NCBI GenBank assembly: GCA_964386235.1 | Contig: CAYLSH010000017.1 | Coordinates: 1 to 26,520 of the forward strand | Reading direction: 5' to 3' | Origin: RGIG8767 sp964386235 | GTDB lineage: Bacteria; Bacillota; Clostridia; Lachnospirales; Lachnospiraceae | DNA length: 26,520 nt | Shown here: piece after piece, positions 15,774 to 23,604 of the stretch | Numbering within the stretch: position 1 is the first letter of the stretch | How the letters are laid out: every line of letters starts with the position of its first letter | Program-made: the position numbers and the translations under genes | Notes under the pieces: generated by a model | The model's input: only the letters and a program-made list of their open reading frames with translations | What the model was told of the DNA's origin: nothing | Databases searched by the model: none

Positions 15774-17231
15774 TTACTTCATTCTCTTTAATACTTCCAG
15801 AACAAATGCATACACCCTCTGTACGGAAGAAATGCTCATGCTCTCCCTTACCGTATGGATCTGATCCAGATTTGGGCCAATGGATACACAGTCAAGACCG
15901 GGAATCTTACCTGCAAACAAACCACATTCCAATCCTGCATGAATGGCTTCCACCGTTGGTTCCTTTCCATATTGTTCTGTAAATACAGAAACCATCAGAT
16001 CCCGCAAAGGAGAATCCTTTTTGTATTCCCATCCCGGATAGGATCCTTCCACTTTCATGGTGCCGCCAAGGCGTTTTGTCAGTGCCTCAATCCTTCTGTT
16101 TATCATATCACGTTCGCTCTCCACGCTGCTTCGCACACAGAACGACATTTTAAATACATCTTCCTTAGTCTGTACAATACCCATATTCAAGGATGTTTGT
16201 ACCAATCCTTCAATATCCCTGCTCATTTTCTGGATACCATTTGGCATGCAGGTCAGCGCACAGATTACCTTATCCGTGGAGACCTCATCCATAACTTCTA
16301 CAGATTCCTTTTCTTTTTTTGCAAAAGTAATGGTAATAGACGGATCCACTTGGGCATACTCATTTGCAAATACAGCCTGCATCTGCTCTACGGATGACCT
16401 GACTACCACTTCCTGATCGCATACAACAACTGCTTTTGCCTGCACCGGAATTGCATTGTCCTTTAATCCGCCTTCTACGGAAACAATCTGAAGATTGGCT
16501 CCTCTTTGGATCTCCTGAAGCAGACGTCCCATCAATACATTCGGGTTGCTTCTTCCTTTATCAATCTCCACACCGGAATGACCTCCGATACAACCTGTGA
16601 TCTCCAGTGTATAAACGCAGCTTTCCTGTTTTACTGTATTCACCGGTATATTGCAGATGGCTGTATTGCCGCCGGCACAACTGACCGTAAAGATTCCCTC
16701 ATCTTCGGAATCCATATTGATCAAGGTTTTTCCTTTTAAAACGGACACATCCAGACTACTTGCTCCCAAAAGACCGATTTCTTCATCCACCGTAAAAACA
16801 GCTTCCACTCTGGGGTGGGACAGCGTCTTATCCTCTAAGATTGCCAGTGCCATTGCCACTGCAATTCCATCATCCCCTCCAAGGGTGGTATCTTTTGCTC
16901 TGACCAGATCTCCATCCACATAAATATCCAGTCCTTCTTTTTCCATGTCCTTGGTACAATCCGCTGTTTTTTCACAGACCATATCCAAATGTCCCTGAAT
17001 AATGACCGGCTGTGCGTCTTCATAGCCGGCGGATGCTTCTTTTATGATAATGACATTATTGTCCGCATCCTGATGATATTCCAGTCCCTGTTTTTTTGCA
17101 AAATCCACACAAAAATCACTGATCTTCTTCGTGTTCCGTGATCCATGCGGGATCCCGCACATTTTCTCAAAATAATAAAATACCCTCTCAGGCTGTATAT
17201 GTTCCAGCATATTTTCACTCCGATATTTCAT
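15774..17231 (-). CDS. pepD: Aminoacyl-histidine dipeptidase PepD (M20)
   Basis: Cytosolic zinc dipeptidase (beta-alanyl-histidine/Xaa-His type, M20C) that releases amino acids from dipeptides. The 485-residue length is standard. Zinc-site residues are visible: QGHLDMV (H81, D83), LGGDDG (D120), DEEIG (catalytic E150 with ligand E151) and a late His in AIHAGLECG. The lid/dimerisation domain lies in the middle (about 205-400). Two starts are possible: ATG 17231 (GGAG 6 bases upstream) or ATG 17210 (GGAG 7 bases upstream); I keep the longer. It lies 26 bases after the response regulator gene. Confidence 0.94.
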   Translation of the reverse strand: MKYRSENMLEHIQPERVFYYFEKMCGIPHGSRNTKKISDFCVDFAKKQGLEYHQDADNNVIIIKEASAGYEDAQPVIIQGHLDMVCEKTADCTKDMEKEGLDIYVDGDLVRAKDTTLGGDDGIAVAMALAILEDKTLSHPRVEAVFTVDEEIGLLGASSLDVSVLKGKTLINMDSEDEGIFTVSCAGGNTAICNIPVNTVKQESCVYTLEITGCIGGHSGVEIDKGRSNPNVLMGRLLQEIQRGANLQIVSVEGGLKDNAIPVQAKAVVVCDQEVVVRSSVEQMQAVFANEYAQVDPSITITFAKKEKESVEVMDEVSTDKVICALTCMPNGIQKMSRDIEGLVQTSLNMGIVQTKEDVFKMSFCVRSSVESERDMINRRIEALTKRLGGTMKVEGSYPGWEYKKDSPLRDLMVSVFTEQYGKEPTVEAIHAGLECGLFAGKIPGLDCVSIGPNLDQIHTVRESMSISSVQRVYAFVLEVLKRMK

Positions 17232-17257
17232 ATTTTGCTCCGCTCATACCCACACTC

Positions 17258-17947
17258 TTACACCTTAAAGCGGTAGCCCACGCCCCAGATTGTCTCGATG
17301 TACTGAGGGTTTGCCGTATCAAATTCTATCTTTTCACGAATCTTCTTGATATGAACCGTTACCGTTGCAATGTCTCCGATGGAATCCATATCCCAGATTT
17401 CCCGGAATAATTCTTCCTTCGTGAATACATGGTTGGGATTCTCGGCAAGGAAGGTTAAAAGATCAAACTCTTTTGTCGTGAAGGTTTTTTCTTCTCCATT
17501 AATATATACGCGTCTTGCCGTTTTATCAATCTTAATTCCTCTAATTTCTACAACATCATTTACCTTCTGGTTTGTGCTGACCAGACGGTTGTATCTTGCC
17601 ATATGTGCTTTTACCCTTGCCACCAGTTCACTCGGGCTGAATGGCTTTGTCATGTAATCATCCGCACCAAGACCAAGTCCTCTGATCTTGTCGATATCGT
17701 CTTTTTTGGCAGATACCATCAGGATTGGAATATCCTTCTGCTCCCGGATCTTTTTACAAACATCAAATCCATCCATGCCCGGTAACATCAGATCCAGAAC
17801 AACCAGATCAAATTCTTCCTTCAGGGCACAATCCAGTCCCGTATCTCCGGCATGCTCAATCACTACTTCAAACCCGCTTAGTTCCAGATAGTCTTTCTCT
17901 AAATCTGCAATTGCTTCTTCATCTTCAATAATCAATATCTTACTCAT
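17258..17947 (-). CDS. OmpR/PhoB-family response regulator
   Basis: DNA-binding partner of the adjacent sensor kinase. The receiver domain (1-115) has the acidic pair E8/D9 with E10, phosphoacceptor D52 in VVLDLMLPGMDG, switch residue S79 and K101 in MTKPFSP. The C-terminal winged helix (about 130-229) contains TTKEFDLLTFLAENPNHVFTKEEL and ends IWGVGYRFKV, the OmpR-family hallmark. The strong AAGGAGG ribosome binding site lies inside the kinase gene, and the two reading frames overlap by 8 bases. The regulon is unknown; pepD is 26 bases downstream and may be cotranscribed. Confidence 0.96.
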   Translation of the reverse strand: MSKILIIEDEEAIADLEKDYLELSGFEVVIEHAGDTGLDCALKEEFDLVVLDLMLPGMDGFDVCKKIREQKDIPILMVSAKKDDIDKIRGLGLGADDYMTKPFSPSELVARVKAHMARYNRLVSTNQKVNDVVEIRGIKIDKTARRVYINGEEKTFTTKEFDLLTFLAENPNHVFTKEELFREIWDMDSIGDIATVTVHIKKIREKIEFDTANPQYIETIWGVGYRFKV

Positions 17948-19421
17948 ATGCTTCCTCCTTCATTTCCTGATACTTCCGGAACACGAAATGCATGCAGGTT
18001 CCTTCTCCCACTTTACTCGTTGCCCAGATATATCCTCCGTGATCTTCTATGATTTTTTTAACTATGGATAATCCGATACCGCTGCCTCCCTGGGATGAAT
18101 TACGGGACGCATCCGTTCGGTAAAAACGTTCAAAAATATTTGGCAGATCTTTGGCTGCAATTCCTTTTCCGTTGTCCTCGATCTCAACCCGGATCGAATC
18201 CACTTCATCCAAAAGCCTTATATCGATCTCCCCTTTTTCCTTATCAATGTATTTTATACTGTTTCCTACGATATTATTGATGACCTTCTTAAGTTGTTCC
18301 GGATCCGCAATAATCTTCGTATCCGGTGAAATGAGGTTCGAATAGTTCAGTGTGATGTTCTTTGACTCCAGATCCAGACCGACATCCTCCACGCAGTCAT
18401 TAAAATACTCCGTAACATTAATGCAGTGGAAATGATACGGTATCTTATTGGAATCAATTCCGGAATAATACGTCAGTTCATTGATCAGCCGGTCCATTTC
18501 ATTTGCCTTGGTATAGATTGTCTTAATGTACCGGTTCATCTTTTCCGGCGTGTCGGCAACCCCATCAATGATTCCTTCCACATAGCCTTTGATCGATGTG
18601 ATCGGTGTTTTCAGATCGTGCGTTATATTACTGATCAGTTCCCGATTCTGCTTTTCATCCTGAATCTTTTCTTCGGTGGATTCTTTTAATTTCAGGCGCA
18701 TGTCCTCATAACTTTTGTAAAGTTGTTCAATCTCACCATTATTTTCCTCAATATGGAGTGCATAATCAAAATCGCCCTGGGCGATACAGGACATAGCGTG
18801 ATTAAGCTGTCGTATCGGATAAAACACTCCTTTATTGATCCACCTTGTAAGTGCAACGCTGGTAAATACCAGAACCAGAACACTTAACAGAAAAATTCTG
18901 TTTACAAATCCACTGGAAATAACCTGCTTAACTTTTGTTACAATAAACAAACTTCCATGAGACCCGTCCTGAAAAGTAAAATCAAACTGCTTAACTACTT
19001 TATTTAGTTTTTTAAAGTAATATCCGGCATCCGTTTGTTTACCATCTTCACGATACGGGGGCAATTTCTTTAAAAGGGCATCTTTTTCGTCCCCATTTCC
19101 GTCAAAATAAATATTACTACCCTTTCTGACAATAATATAGGAGGATTCCCCGGAGAGTTCTTCATTTAATTCACGTAAGTAACTTTCATTGGCAAATCGA
19201 TCCGGATCAATTCCCAGTTGTGCCTCTATCTCGTAATAGGTTTCCTCTGCCACCTCCGTAATCTCTGAGGCGGACTCCAGTGAAAAATCCTTAAAAAACT
19301 CCCTTGCTTCCGCATTATAACTAACCATACCACATAAAAAAGCAAATGTGATCACAGTCAGCGTAATGGGTAAAAATGTGAGTGTGATAAATGTAATGGT
19401 CAGTCTTTTTTTCAGATTCAT
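17940..19421 (-). CDS. Sensor histidine kinase (HAMP-HisKA-HATPase)
   Basis: Membrane sensor of a two-component system. The 493-residue sequence has a first membrane helix (about 11-33), an extracytoplasmic sensor region (about 37-170), a second helix (about 173-193) and a HAMP linker. HisKA has the phosphoacceptor H268 in SNITHDLKTPITS. The ATPase domain has the N box NNIVGNSIKY (382-391), G1 DNGKG (416-420) and G2 GGSGIGL (445-451). All catalytic motifs are intact. GGAG lies 8 bases before the ATG. The kinase precedes the regulator, the reverse of the more common order. The signal sensed is not evident. Confidence 0.95.
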   Translation of the reverse strand: MNLKKRLTITFITLTFLPITLTVITFAFLCGMVSYNAEAREFFKDFSLESASEITEVAEETYYEIEAQLGIDPDRFANESYLRELNEELSGESSYIIVRKGSNIYFDGNGDEKDALLKKLPPYREDGKQTDAGYYFKKLNKVVKQFDFTFQDGSHGSLFIVTKVKQVISSGFVNRIFLLSVLVLVFTSVALTRWINKGVFYPIRQLNHAMSCIAQGDFDYALHIEENNGEIEQLYKSYEDMRLKLKESTEEKIQDEKQNRELISNITHDLKTPITSIKGYVEGIIDGVADTPEKMNRYIKTIYTKANEMDRLINELTYYSGIDSNKIPYHFHCINVTEYFNDCVEDVGLDLESKNITLNYSNLISPDTKIIADPEQLKKVINNIVGNSIKYIDKEKGEIDIRLLDEVDSIRVEIEDNGKGIAAKDLPNIFERFYRTDASRNSSQGGSGIGLSIVKKIIEDHGGYIWATSKVGEGTCMHFVFRKYQEMKEEAYE

Positions 19422-19448
19422 TCCAAATTCTCCTTCTTTATCCCCTAT

Positions 19449-19457
19449 AGTATACCA
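19449..19457 (-). promoter_or_regulatory. Extended -10 promoter of the sensor kinase gene
   Basis: The minus strand reads TGGTATACT (19449-19457): a TGn extension plus TATACT (5 of 6), with only a poor A/T-rich -35. It lies about 30 bases upstream of the kinase ATG, in the 167-base gap shared with the divergent perR promoter. Confidence 0.5.
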
Positions 19458-19517
19458 CAGGATTTTATAAGAAAAATAAAGGCTTTATAAATTTTTGGGT
19501 AAAATTCAAAAAACTTG

Positions 19518-19546
19518 TTGACAATTTTTATCATATGTTTTACTAT
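19518..19546 (+). promoter_or_regulatory. perR promoter
   Basis: TTGACA (19518-19523, perfect) and TACTAT (19541-19546, 4 of 6) are 17 bases apart. An imperfect dyad TTACT...AGTAA (19540-19560) overlaps the -10 and could be part of a Fur/PerR-type operator. It does not match the known PerR 7-1-7 box well, so autoregulation is only suggested. Confidence 0.6.
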
Positions 19547-19588
19547 AACGATATCAGTAATGATTCCTATTTTTAGAAAGGAGGGAAC

Positions 19589-19975
19589 ATGGCACTTAAA
19601 TATAGCAGACAGAGAGAAGCCATTAAGAATTTTTTAATGACACGCAAGGATCATCCGACCGCTGATGTTGTATATGACAATGTCCGTCAGGAGTTCCCGA
19701 ATATCAGTCTTGGTACCGTGTATCGCAATCTTACCCTTTTATCCGATATGGGAGAATTGCTGAGACTCAGAGTAGGTGATGGAATGGATCATTTTGATGC
19801 CGACACTTCCCCACATTATCATTTCATCTGTAATCGATGTGGCAGTGTGATCGACCTTGATATGGAAAGCATTGATTCCATCAATGACATAGCCGGCATG
19901 AATTTTGGCGGGCGTATTGAAGGTCATGTCGCTTACTTTTACGGTACTTGTGACAAATGCATAGAACATTCATAA
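19589..19975 (+). CDS. perR: PerR-type peroxide-sensing Fur-family repressor
   Basis: Metal-dependent repressor of peroxide defence genes; PerR loses DNA binding when H2O2 oxidises His ligands at the Fe site. The 128-residue protein has the winged helix at about 1-65 (LGTVYRNLTLLSDMGE). Candidate regulatory-site ligands matching Bacillus PerR are H22 (DHPTAD), D70 (HFD), H76 and H78 (HYH) and D89. The structural zinc site is C81/C84 (CNRC) and C121/C124 (CDKC). An Asp at position 70 rather than Glu favours PerR over Fur. AAAGGAGGG precedes the ATG. The adjacent reverse rubrerythrin, a classic PerR target in Clostridia, supports the assignment. Confidence 0.88.
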   Translation: MALKYSRQREAIKNFLMTRKDHPTADVVYDNVRQEFPNISLGTVYRNLTLLSDMGELLRLRVGDGMDHFDADTSPHYHFICNRCGSVIDLDMESIDSINDIAGMNFGGRIEGHVAYFYGTCDKCIEHS

Positions 19976-20067
19976 TAAGAGGATTTATGAATGAACCCTC
20001 AGTTAATGAGGCAAAATAAGAAAACGGATTCGACAAAAATCAAGAATGAAAAAAGGAGATTACGATT

Positions 20068-20607
20068 ATGAAGTATGTATGTCAGGTATGTGGTTATGTT
20101 CACGAAGGAGATTCTGCACCGGAGAAATGCCCTATTTGTGGTGTGGGTCCGGAAAAATTTACAGCACAGTCAGAAGACAAATCCTGGGCTGCTGAACATG
20201 TAGTAGGTGTTGCACAGGGTGCTCCGGAAGATATTATTAAAGATTTAAGAGCAAACTTTGAAGGAGAATGCTCAGAAGTTGGTATGTACCTTGCTATGGC
20301 AAGAGTCGCTCACAGAGAAGGTTATCCTGAGATCGGTTTGTACTGGGAAAAAGCAGCATGGGAAGAAGCAGAACACGCTGCAAAATTTGCTGAATTATTA
20401 GGAGAAGTGATTACAGACTCTACCAGGAAAAATCTTCAGATGCGTGTAGATGCGGAAAATGGCGCTACCGCCGGCAAATTTGACCTTGCGAAACGTGCAA
20501 AAGAATTAAATCTTGATGCGATCCATGATACCGTTCATGAAATGGCTCGTGACGAGGCAAGACACGGCAAAGCATTTGAAGGTCTTCTGAAGAGATATTT
20601 TGGCTAA
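20068..20607 (+). CDS. rbr: Reverse rubrerythrin (NADH peroxidase component)
   Basis: Reduces hydrogen peroxide (and O2) in anaerobes, taking electrons through rubredoxin-type iron. Domain order is reversed from classical rubrerythrin: the rubredoxin-like Fe(Cys)4 domain is N-terminal (C5-x2-C8, C21-x2-C24), followed by a ferritin-like four-helix diiron domain with ExxH motifs EAEH (E100, H103) and DEARH (E163, H166) plus Glu ligands near 67, 130 and 158. The 179-residue length fits the reverse rubrerythrins of Clostridium. GGAG precedes the ATG by 9 bases. The 92-base gap after perR has a small CCTCA/TGAGG hairpin but no terminator, so cotranscription with perR is plausible. Confidence 0.94.
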   Translation: MKYVCQVCGYVHEGDSAPEKCPICGVGPEKFTAQSEDKSWAAEHVVGVAQGAPEDIIKDLRANFEGECSEVGMYLAMARVAHREGYPEIGLYWEKAAWEEAEHAAKFAELLGEVITDSTRKNLQMRVDAENGATAGKFDLAKRAKELNLDAIHDTVHEMARDEARHGKAFEGLLKRYFG

Positions 20608-20625
20608 AATTCATCTGAATACAGC

Positions 20626-20657
20626 AAAACCCACGGATTACTCTCGTGGGTTTTCTT
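20626..20657 (+). terminator. Intrinsic terminator after rubrerythrin
   Basis: Perfect 10-bp stem AAAACCCACG (20626-20635) / CGTGGGTTTT (20645-20654) with a 9-base loop and trailing TTTTCTT. It ends the perR-rbr unit 18 bases after the rbr stop. The following gene starts 25 bases beyond, with no promoter space, so it may depend on read-through. Confidence 0.88.
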
Positions 20658-20681
20658 GCGTTCAGTTTATGGGAGAAATCT

Positions 20682-21650
20682 ATGACACGTAATTACCGTT
20701 TTGATAATATTAAATTTCTATTGATCACACTTGTTGTTTTCGGCCACCTTCTTGAATTGGTGAACGGACAGACTTCTGATAGTCTTTACCGTGTGATCTA
20801 TTTGTTTCATATTCCGGCATTCCTTTTTATAACCGGTTACTTTGCCAGATTCGATCCTGCAAAGATCCTGTATTCTTTCATACTGCCCTATCTGCTCCTG
20901 CAGATTCTGTATGCACTGTTTCAGTCTTTTGTGATTTCTGAAAATCACACTGTTTCCTTACAGATGACAAAGCCTTACTGGCTGCTGTGGTATCTGATGA
21001 CAGTCACATTTTATTATTTACTGATTCCCTTTTTGGATACCCGTGACACTAAAAAGCAGATTCTGTTTGTGACCGTTTCCATCGTGTTATCCCTACTTGC
21101 CGGTTTTGATAAGCAAATCGGGTACTTTTTGTCCCTGTCGCGCTTTTTTACCTTTTTACCCTTCTTTTTGACCGGATATTATCTGTCAAAAAATACATCT
21201 TGGGAAAAAAAGATCTCTAAAAAAGCTATCCTTCCGATTTTCCTGATTTCCATGTCAGGAGTTATCGTTTCTGTATTCTATATTCTGAACGTACCCCTCC
21301 GCTATCAGGTTCTTTACGGTTCCTATTCCTATGAGGCAATGGAATACGGTCCGGGTGTCCGTTTTTTATTGTTGCTTTTTGCTTTTTGCTGGATTATCCT
21401 GCTCTTGCAGATTGTTCCCAACAAAAAATGGAAATACTTATCCGTAATCGGGAAAAATACATTTCCCATCTTCGTACTTCATGGATTTTTAGTCAGACTT
21501 GCGGCAAAATATACTATTTTTACATATAGTGAATTGCTAAATCTCTTACTCGCGCTCATAATTTCAGGCGGTATCCTTATTCTGCTTGGAAATAAGTACA
21601 CCGCCCGTGTATTTTCTTTTTTATTCATTTGGAACAACCAGAAGAAATGA
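20682..21650 (+). CDS. Acyltransferase family 3 membrane protein
   Basis: Polytopic membrane O-acyltransferase of the acyltransferase-3/fucose 4-O-acetylase-like type, which transfers acetyl or similar groups to sugars on envelope glycans. The 322-residue protein begins MTRNYRFDNIKFLLITLVVFGHLLE, the characteristic R-x-D-x-x-K first helix with the conserved His (GHLLE). About ten hydrophobic helices follow. I start at ATG 20682 with GGGAG 6 bases upstream; an in-frame GTG at 20646 lies within the terminator stem and would add a non-conserved extension. The acceptor sugar is unknown. It converges on the HD-GYP gene with only 25 bases between stop codons and no terminator. Confidence 0.85.
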   Translation: MTRNYRFDNIKFLLITLVVFGHLLELVNGQTSDSLYRVIYLFHIPAFLFITGYFARFDPAKILYSFILPYLLLQILYALFQSFVISENHTVSLQMTKPYWLLWYLMTVTFYYLLIPFLDTRDTKKQILFVTVSIVLSLLAGFDKQIGYFLSLSRFFTFLPFFLTGYYLSKNTSWEKKISKKAILPIFLISMSGVIVSVFYILNVPLRYQVLYGSYSYEAMEYGPGVRFLLLLFAFCWIILLLQIVPNKKWKYLSVIGKNTFPIFVLHGFLVRLAAKYTIFTYSELLNLLLALIISGGILILLGNKYTARVFSFLFIWNNQKK

Positions 21651-21675
21651 TGTATCCTGTTACTTATATGCCCAA

Positions 21676-23121
21676 TCAGAGACATGCCTCCAGGTAACTC
21701 ACCAGTTTTTTATCAATACATCCCTTTTGTGCCATATCATATAAAACATCAAAAGCCTCTTCTCTCGGAAGGGGTTTTTTATATGGTCTGTCGGTTGCCA
21801 GAAGGGCATCACAAATATCTGCCACTGCCAGAATACGGGATTCCAAAGGAAGCTGATCCGCTGTCAGATTTTTAGGATATCCGGTTCCGTTTAAACACTC
21901 GTGATGCTGTACCGCAAAACGTGGTGCCTCACTGTAGCTTTTATTAAAATGTACCTTACTCAGTATCCTCTCCGTCATTTCTACATGACTTTCCATTACA
22001 ACTCTCTCGGCTTCTGTAAGAGTCCCTCTCCGGATCAATATATCTTCCTGTTCCTCTTTCGTAAAATAAGGAATCTCCTCGCCGTCATAACAATAGGTTA
22101 GCTTCGTAATATCCTGTAGTCTTTCATAGACTTCTTCCGTCAGGGTACCGCTGTCATTGATCTGATTTACCAGTTCCCATATCTGATCCAACTGCATCGT
22201 ATGGTGGCTGAATTCATCCTGTCCAATCTTTTTTTCCAGATACAGTATCTTATATTTTAAACGCAGAAGTTCAAACCGGGTCTCAATCTCTCCCAACTTA
22301 TCTTCCAGTCTCGTTGCCTTATTCATGATCTTGGTCGGAATTGCCAGTTTGCCCAGGTCATGAAGAAGTGCACTTAACTTTAACTGTTCTCTTCGATTCG
22401 CATCAAAAAACTCTTCTTCCAATCCCTGCTCATGAAGTTCATTTATACGATCCGCTATCTTACAGGCATATACTGCCACATTTCTCACATGATTCGCATT
22501 GTAAGGTGTTCTGGTATCGATGGCTTCCGCCATTGCCTCTGTAAAGGACCACATCTGGTCTTTAATCTCTTCCATATACCCTACATTGGAAACCGCAATC
22601 GCTGCCTGGGACGCAAGTGCTAGTATAATCCTTTCAAAATCGGGATCAAAAGCAATGATCTGCTGATTCTCATTAAGTGCATTGATCAGTTGTAAGACTC
22701 CAATTGCCTCTTCTTCCTGATTCAGAAGAGGGATCATCAGCATGGACTGTGTACGATATTCCGATTCTTTATCATATTGATACAAAGCAGAAAAATCAAA
22801 CTTCGTACATTCGTACACATCCTCAATATTCATAACTTCTTTTCTTTTGACCGAATAGGAACAAATATTGTTTTCTTCCATCGAAACAGGAGCAACCTCT
22901 ATCTTTGCCCCGTTTTTTCCAAAATCAATATTTTTAGAAAGGTACTTCACAACCTGAAAATGGAGGGTATCTTCCTTTAAAATGTACAGAATACCCCCAT
23001 CGCAGCCGGTGATCCCCATACTTTTGTCCAACAACATGTCCAAAAGTCTGTTCCGATCCCTTTCTTTCGATAACGCAATTCCCGCATCGAGAATCGTGTC
23101 CACATTTGCCACCTGATACAT
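21676..23121 (-). CDS. GAF and HD-GYP domain protein, putative c-di-GMP phosphodiesterase
   Basis: Soluble 481-residue signalling protein. Residues about 8-180 form a GAF sensor domain (SMLMIPLLNQEEEAIGVLQLIN). The HD-GYP hydrolase has H211 (NANHVRNV), the H254/D255 pair in LLHDLGKLAIP, H380 (MESHVEM), HHECLNGTGYP (406-416, the GYP motif; the usual Asp is Asn) and VADICDALLATDRPYKKP. HD-GYP proteins hydrolyse c-di-GMP. Between the HD part (about 271) and the GYP part (about 366) lies an insertion of about 95 residues, largely helical (ELLRLKYKILYLEKKIG), also seen in other GAF-HD proteins. The start follows GGGAG. Degradation activity is inferred, not shown. Confidence 0.9.
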   Translation of the reverse strand: MYQVANVDTILDAGIALSKERDRNRLLDMLLDKSMGITGCDGGILYILKEDTLHFQVVKYLSKNIDFGKNGAKIEVAPVSMEENNICSYSVKRKEVMNIEDVYECTKFDFSALYQYDKESEYRTQSMLMIPLLNQEEEAIGVLQLINALNENQQIIAFDPDFERIILALASQAAIAVSNVGYMEEIKDQMWSFTEAMAEAIDTRTPYNANHVRNVAVYACKIADRINELHEQGLEEEFFDANRREQLKLSALLHDLGKLAIPTKIMNKATRLEDKLGEIETRFELLRLKYKILYLEKKIGQDEFSHHTMQLDQIWELVNQINDSGTLTEEVYERLQDITKLTYCYDGEEIPYFTKEEQEDILIRRGTLTEAERVVMESHVEMTERILSKVHFNKSYSEAPRFAVQHHECLNGTGYPKNLTADQLPLESRILAVADICDALLATDRPYKKPLPREEAFDVLYDMAQKGCIDKKLVSYLEACL

Positions 23122-23203
23122 ATTATCTCCCTTTTTTACTAATCCCTGTTCCTCATTGTATCATATATCCATGTGAAACGGGCTAATTTCTTTACAATAT
23201 TAT

Positions 23204-23245
23204 AAAAAAGAGCTACTCTAGCGCCACTTTTGCGTCGCTTTTAGC
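23204..23245 (-). terminator. Probable terminator after the 47-codon gene
   Basis: On the minus strand an imperfect hairpin, GCTA...GCGACGC-AAAA-GTGGCGC...TAGC (23212-23245), is followed after TC by six T (23204-23209). It lies 66 bases after the small gene's stop and 82 bases before the HD-GYP start. The internal mismatch and loops lower confidence. Confidence 0.5.
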
Positions 23246-23311
23246 AAAAAAGGGAACTCAAAGGCAATATCGAATTGTAGGTTATCACTATGTATGGAAT
23301 AAAATAACGAA

Positions 23312-23455
23312 TTAATTGAACATAGATGTTCCGTATTTGATCTTACGGAAAAGTTTATATCCGATCACTGCAAAAATGGAAACACAAAGGTAACCTGTTG
23401 TTGCAATTGCCAGACCTGCACCTACGATCATAATTATAATCATTCCAATACTCAT
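23312..23455 (-). CDS. Small single-pass membrane protein, 47 residues
   Basis: Unrecognised small protein. The frame is ATG at 23455 to TAA at 23312-23314. The sequence starts MSIGMIIIMIVGAGLAIATT, continues GYLCVSIFAVIGY and ends KLFRKIKYGTSMFN. About 30 consecutive hydrophobic residues (3-33) are followed by a basic tail (KLFRKIKYG), so it should be one helix with the C-terminus inside. GGAG with an AG extension (23464-23469) lies upstream, a sigma-A promoter is at 23549-23577, and a probable terminator is downstream. The gap between rsmF-like and HD-GYP genes would otherwise be 483 bases. Roles could include a membrane regulator or a toxin-like peptide; I cannot tell which. Confidence 0.7.
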   Translation of the reverse strand: MSIGMIIIMIVGAGLAIATTGYLCVSIFAVIGYKLFRKIKYGTSMFN

Positions 23456-23548
23456 TTTGTTCACTCTCCATCCTGTTTTATTATGCTAAAACTGATTTAT
23501 TATCTTGTGGAATTCCATCCTTTTACAAATGGATTACCCACGTCTCGA

Positions 23549-23577
23549 ATTCTAGCAAACCATATTTTACAGGTCAA
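23549..23577 (-). promoter_or_regulatory. Sigma-A promoter of the small membrane protein gene
   Basis: TTGACC (23572-23577, 5 of 6) and TAGAAT (23549-23554, 5 of 6) are spaced by exactly 17 bases on the minus strand. The leader is about 85 bases and can fold an imperfect hairpin (GTGG/CCAC outer, TCCAT/ATGGA inner). It starts 28 bases after the stop of the methyltransferase gene. Confidence 0.65.
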
Positions 23578-23604
23578 TTTGAAAAGCGAATTCTTTACCC
23601 GATC

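Noticed and set aside
20646..20681. Acyltransferase start at the GTG at 20646
   Set aside because: The GTG lies inside the rubrerythrin terminator stem and the added residues are not part of the conserved R-x-D-x-x-K start; the ATG at 20682 has GGGAG.
23122..23203. Promoter of the HD-GYP gene
   Set aside because: TATGAT and TACAAT -10 candidates exist near 23157-23167 but none has an acceptable -35 at 16-18 bases, so no call was made.
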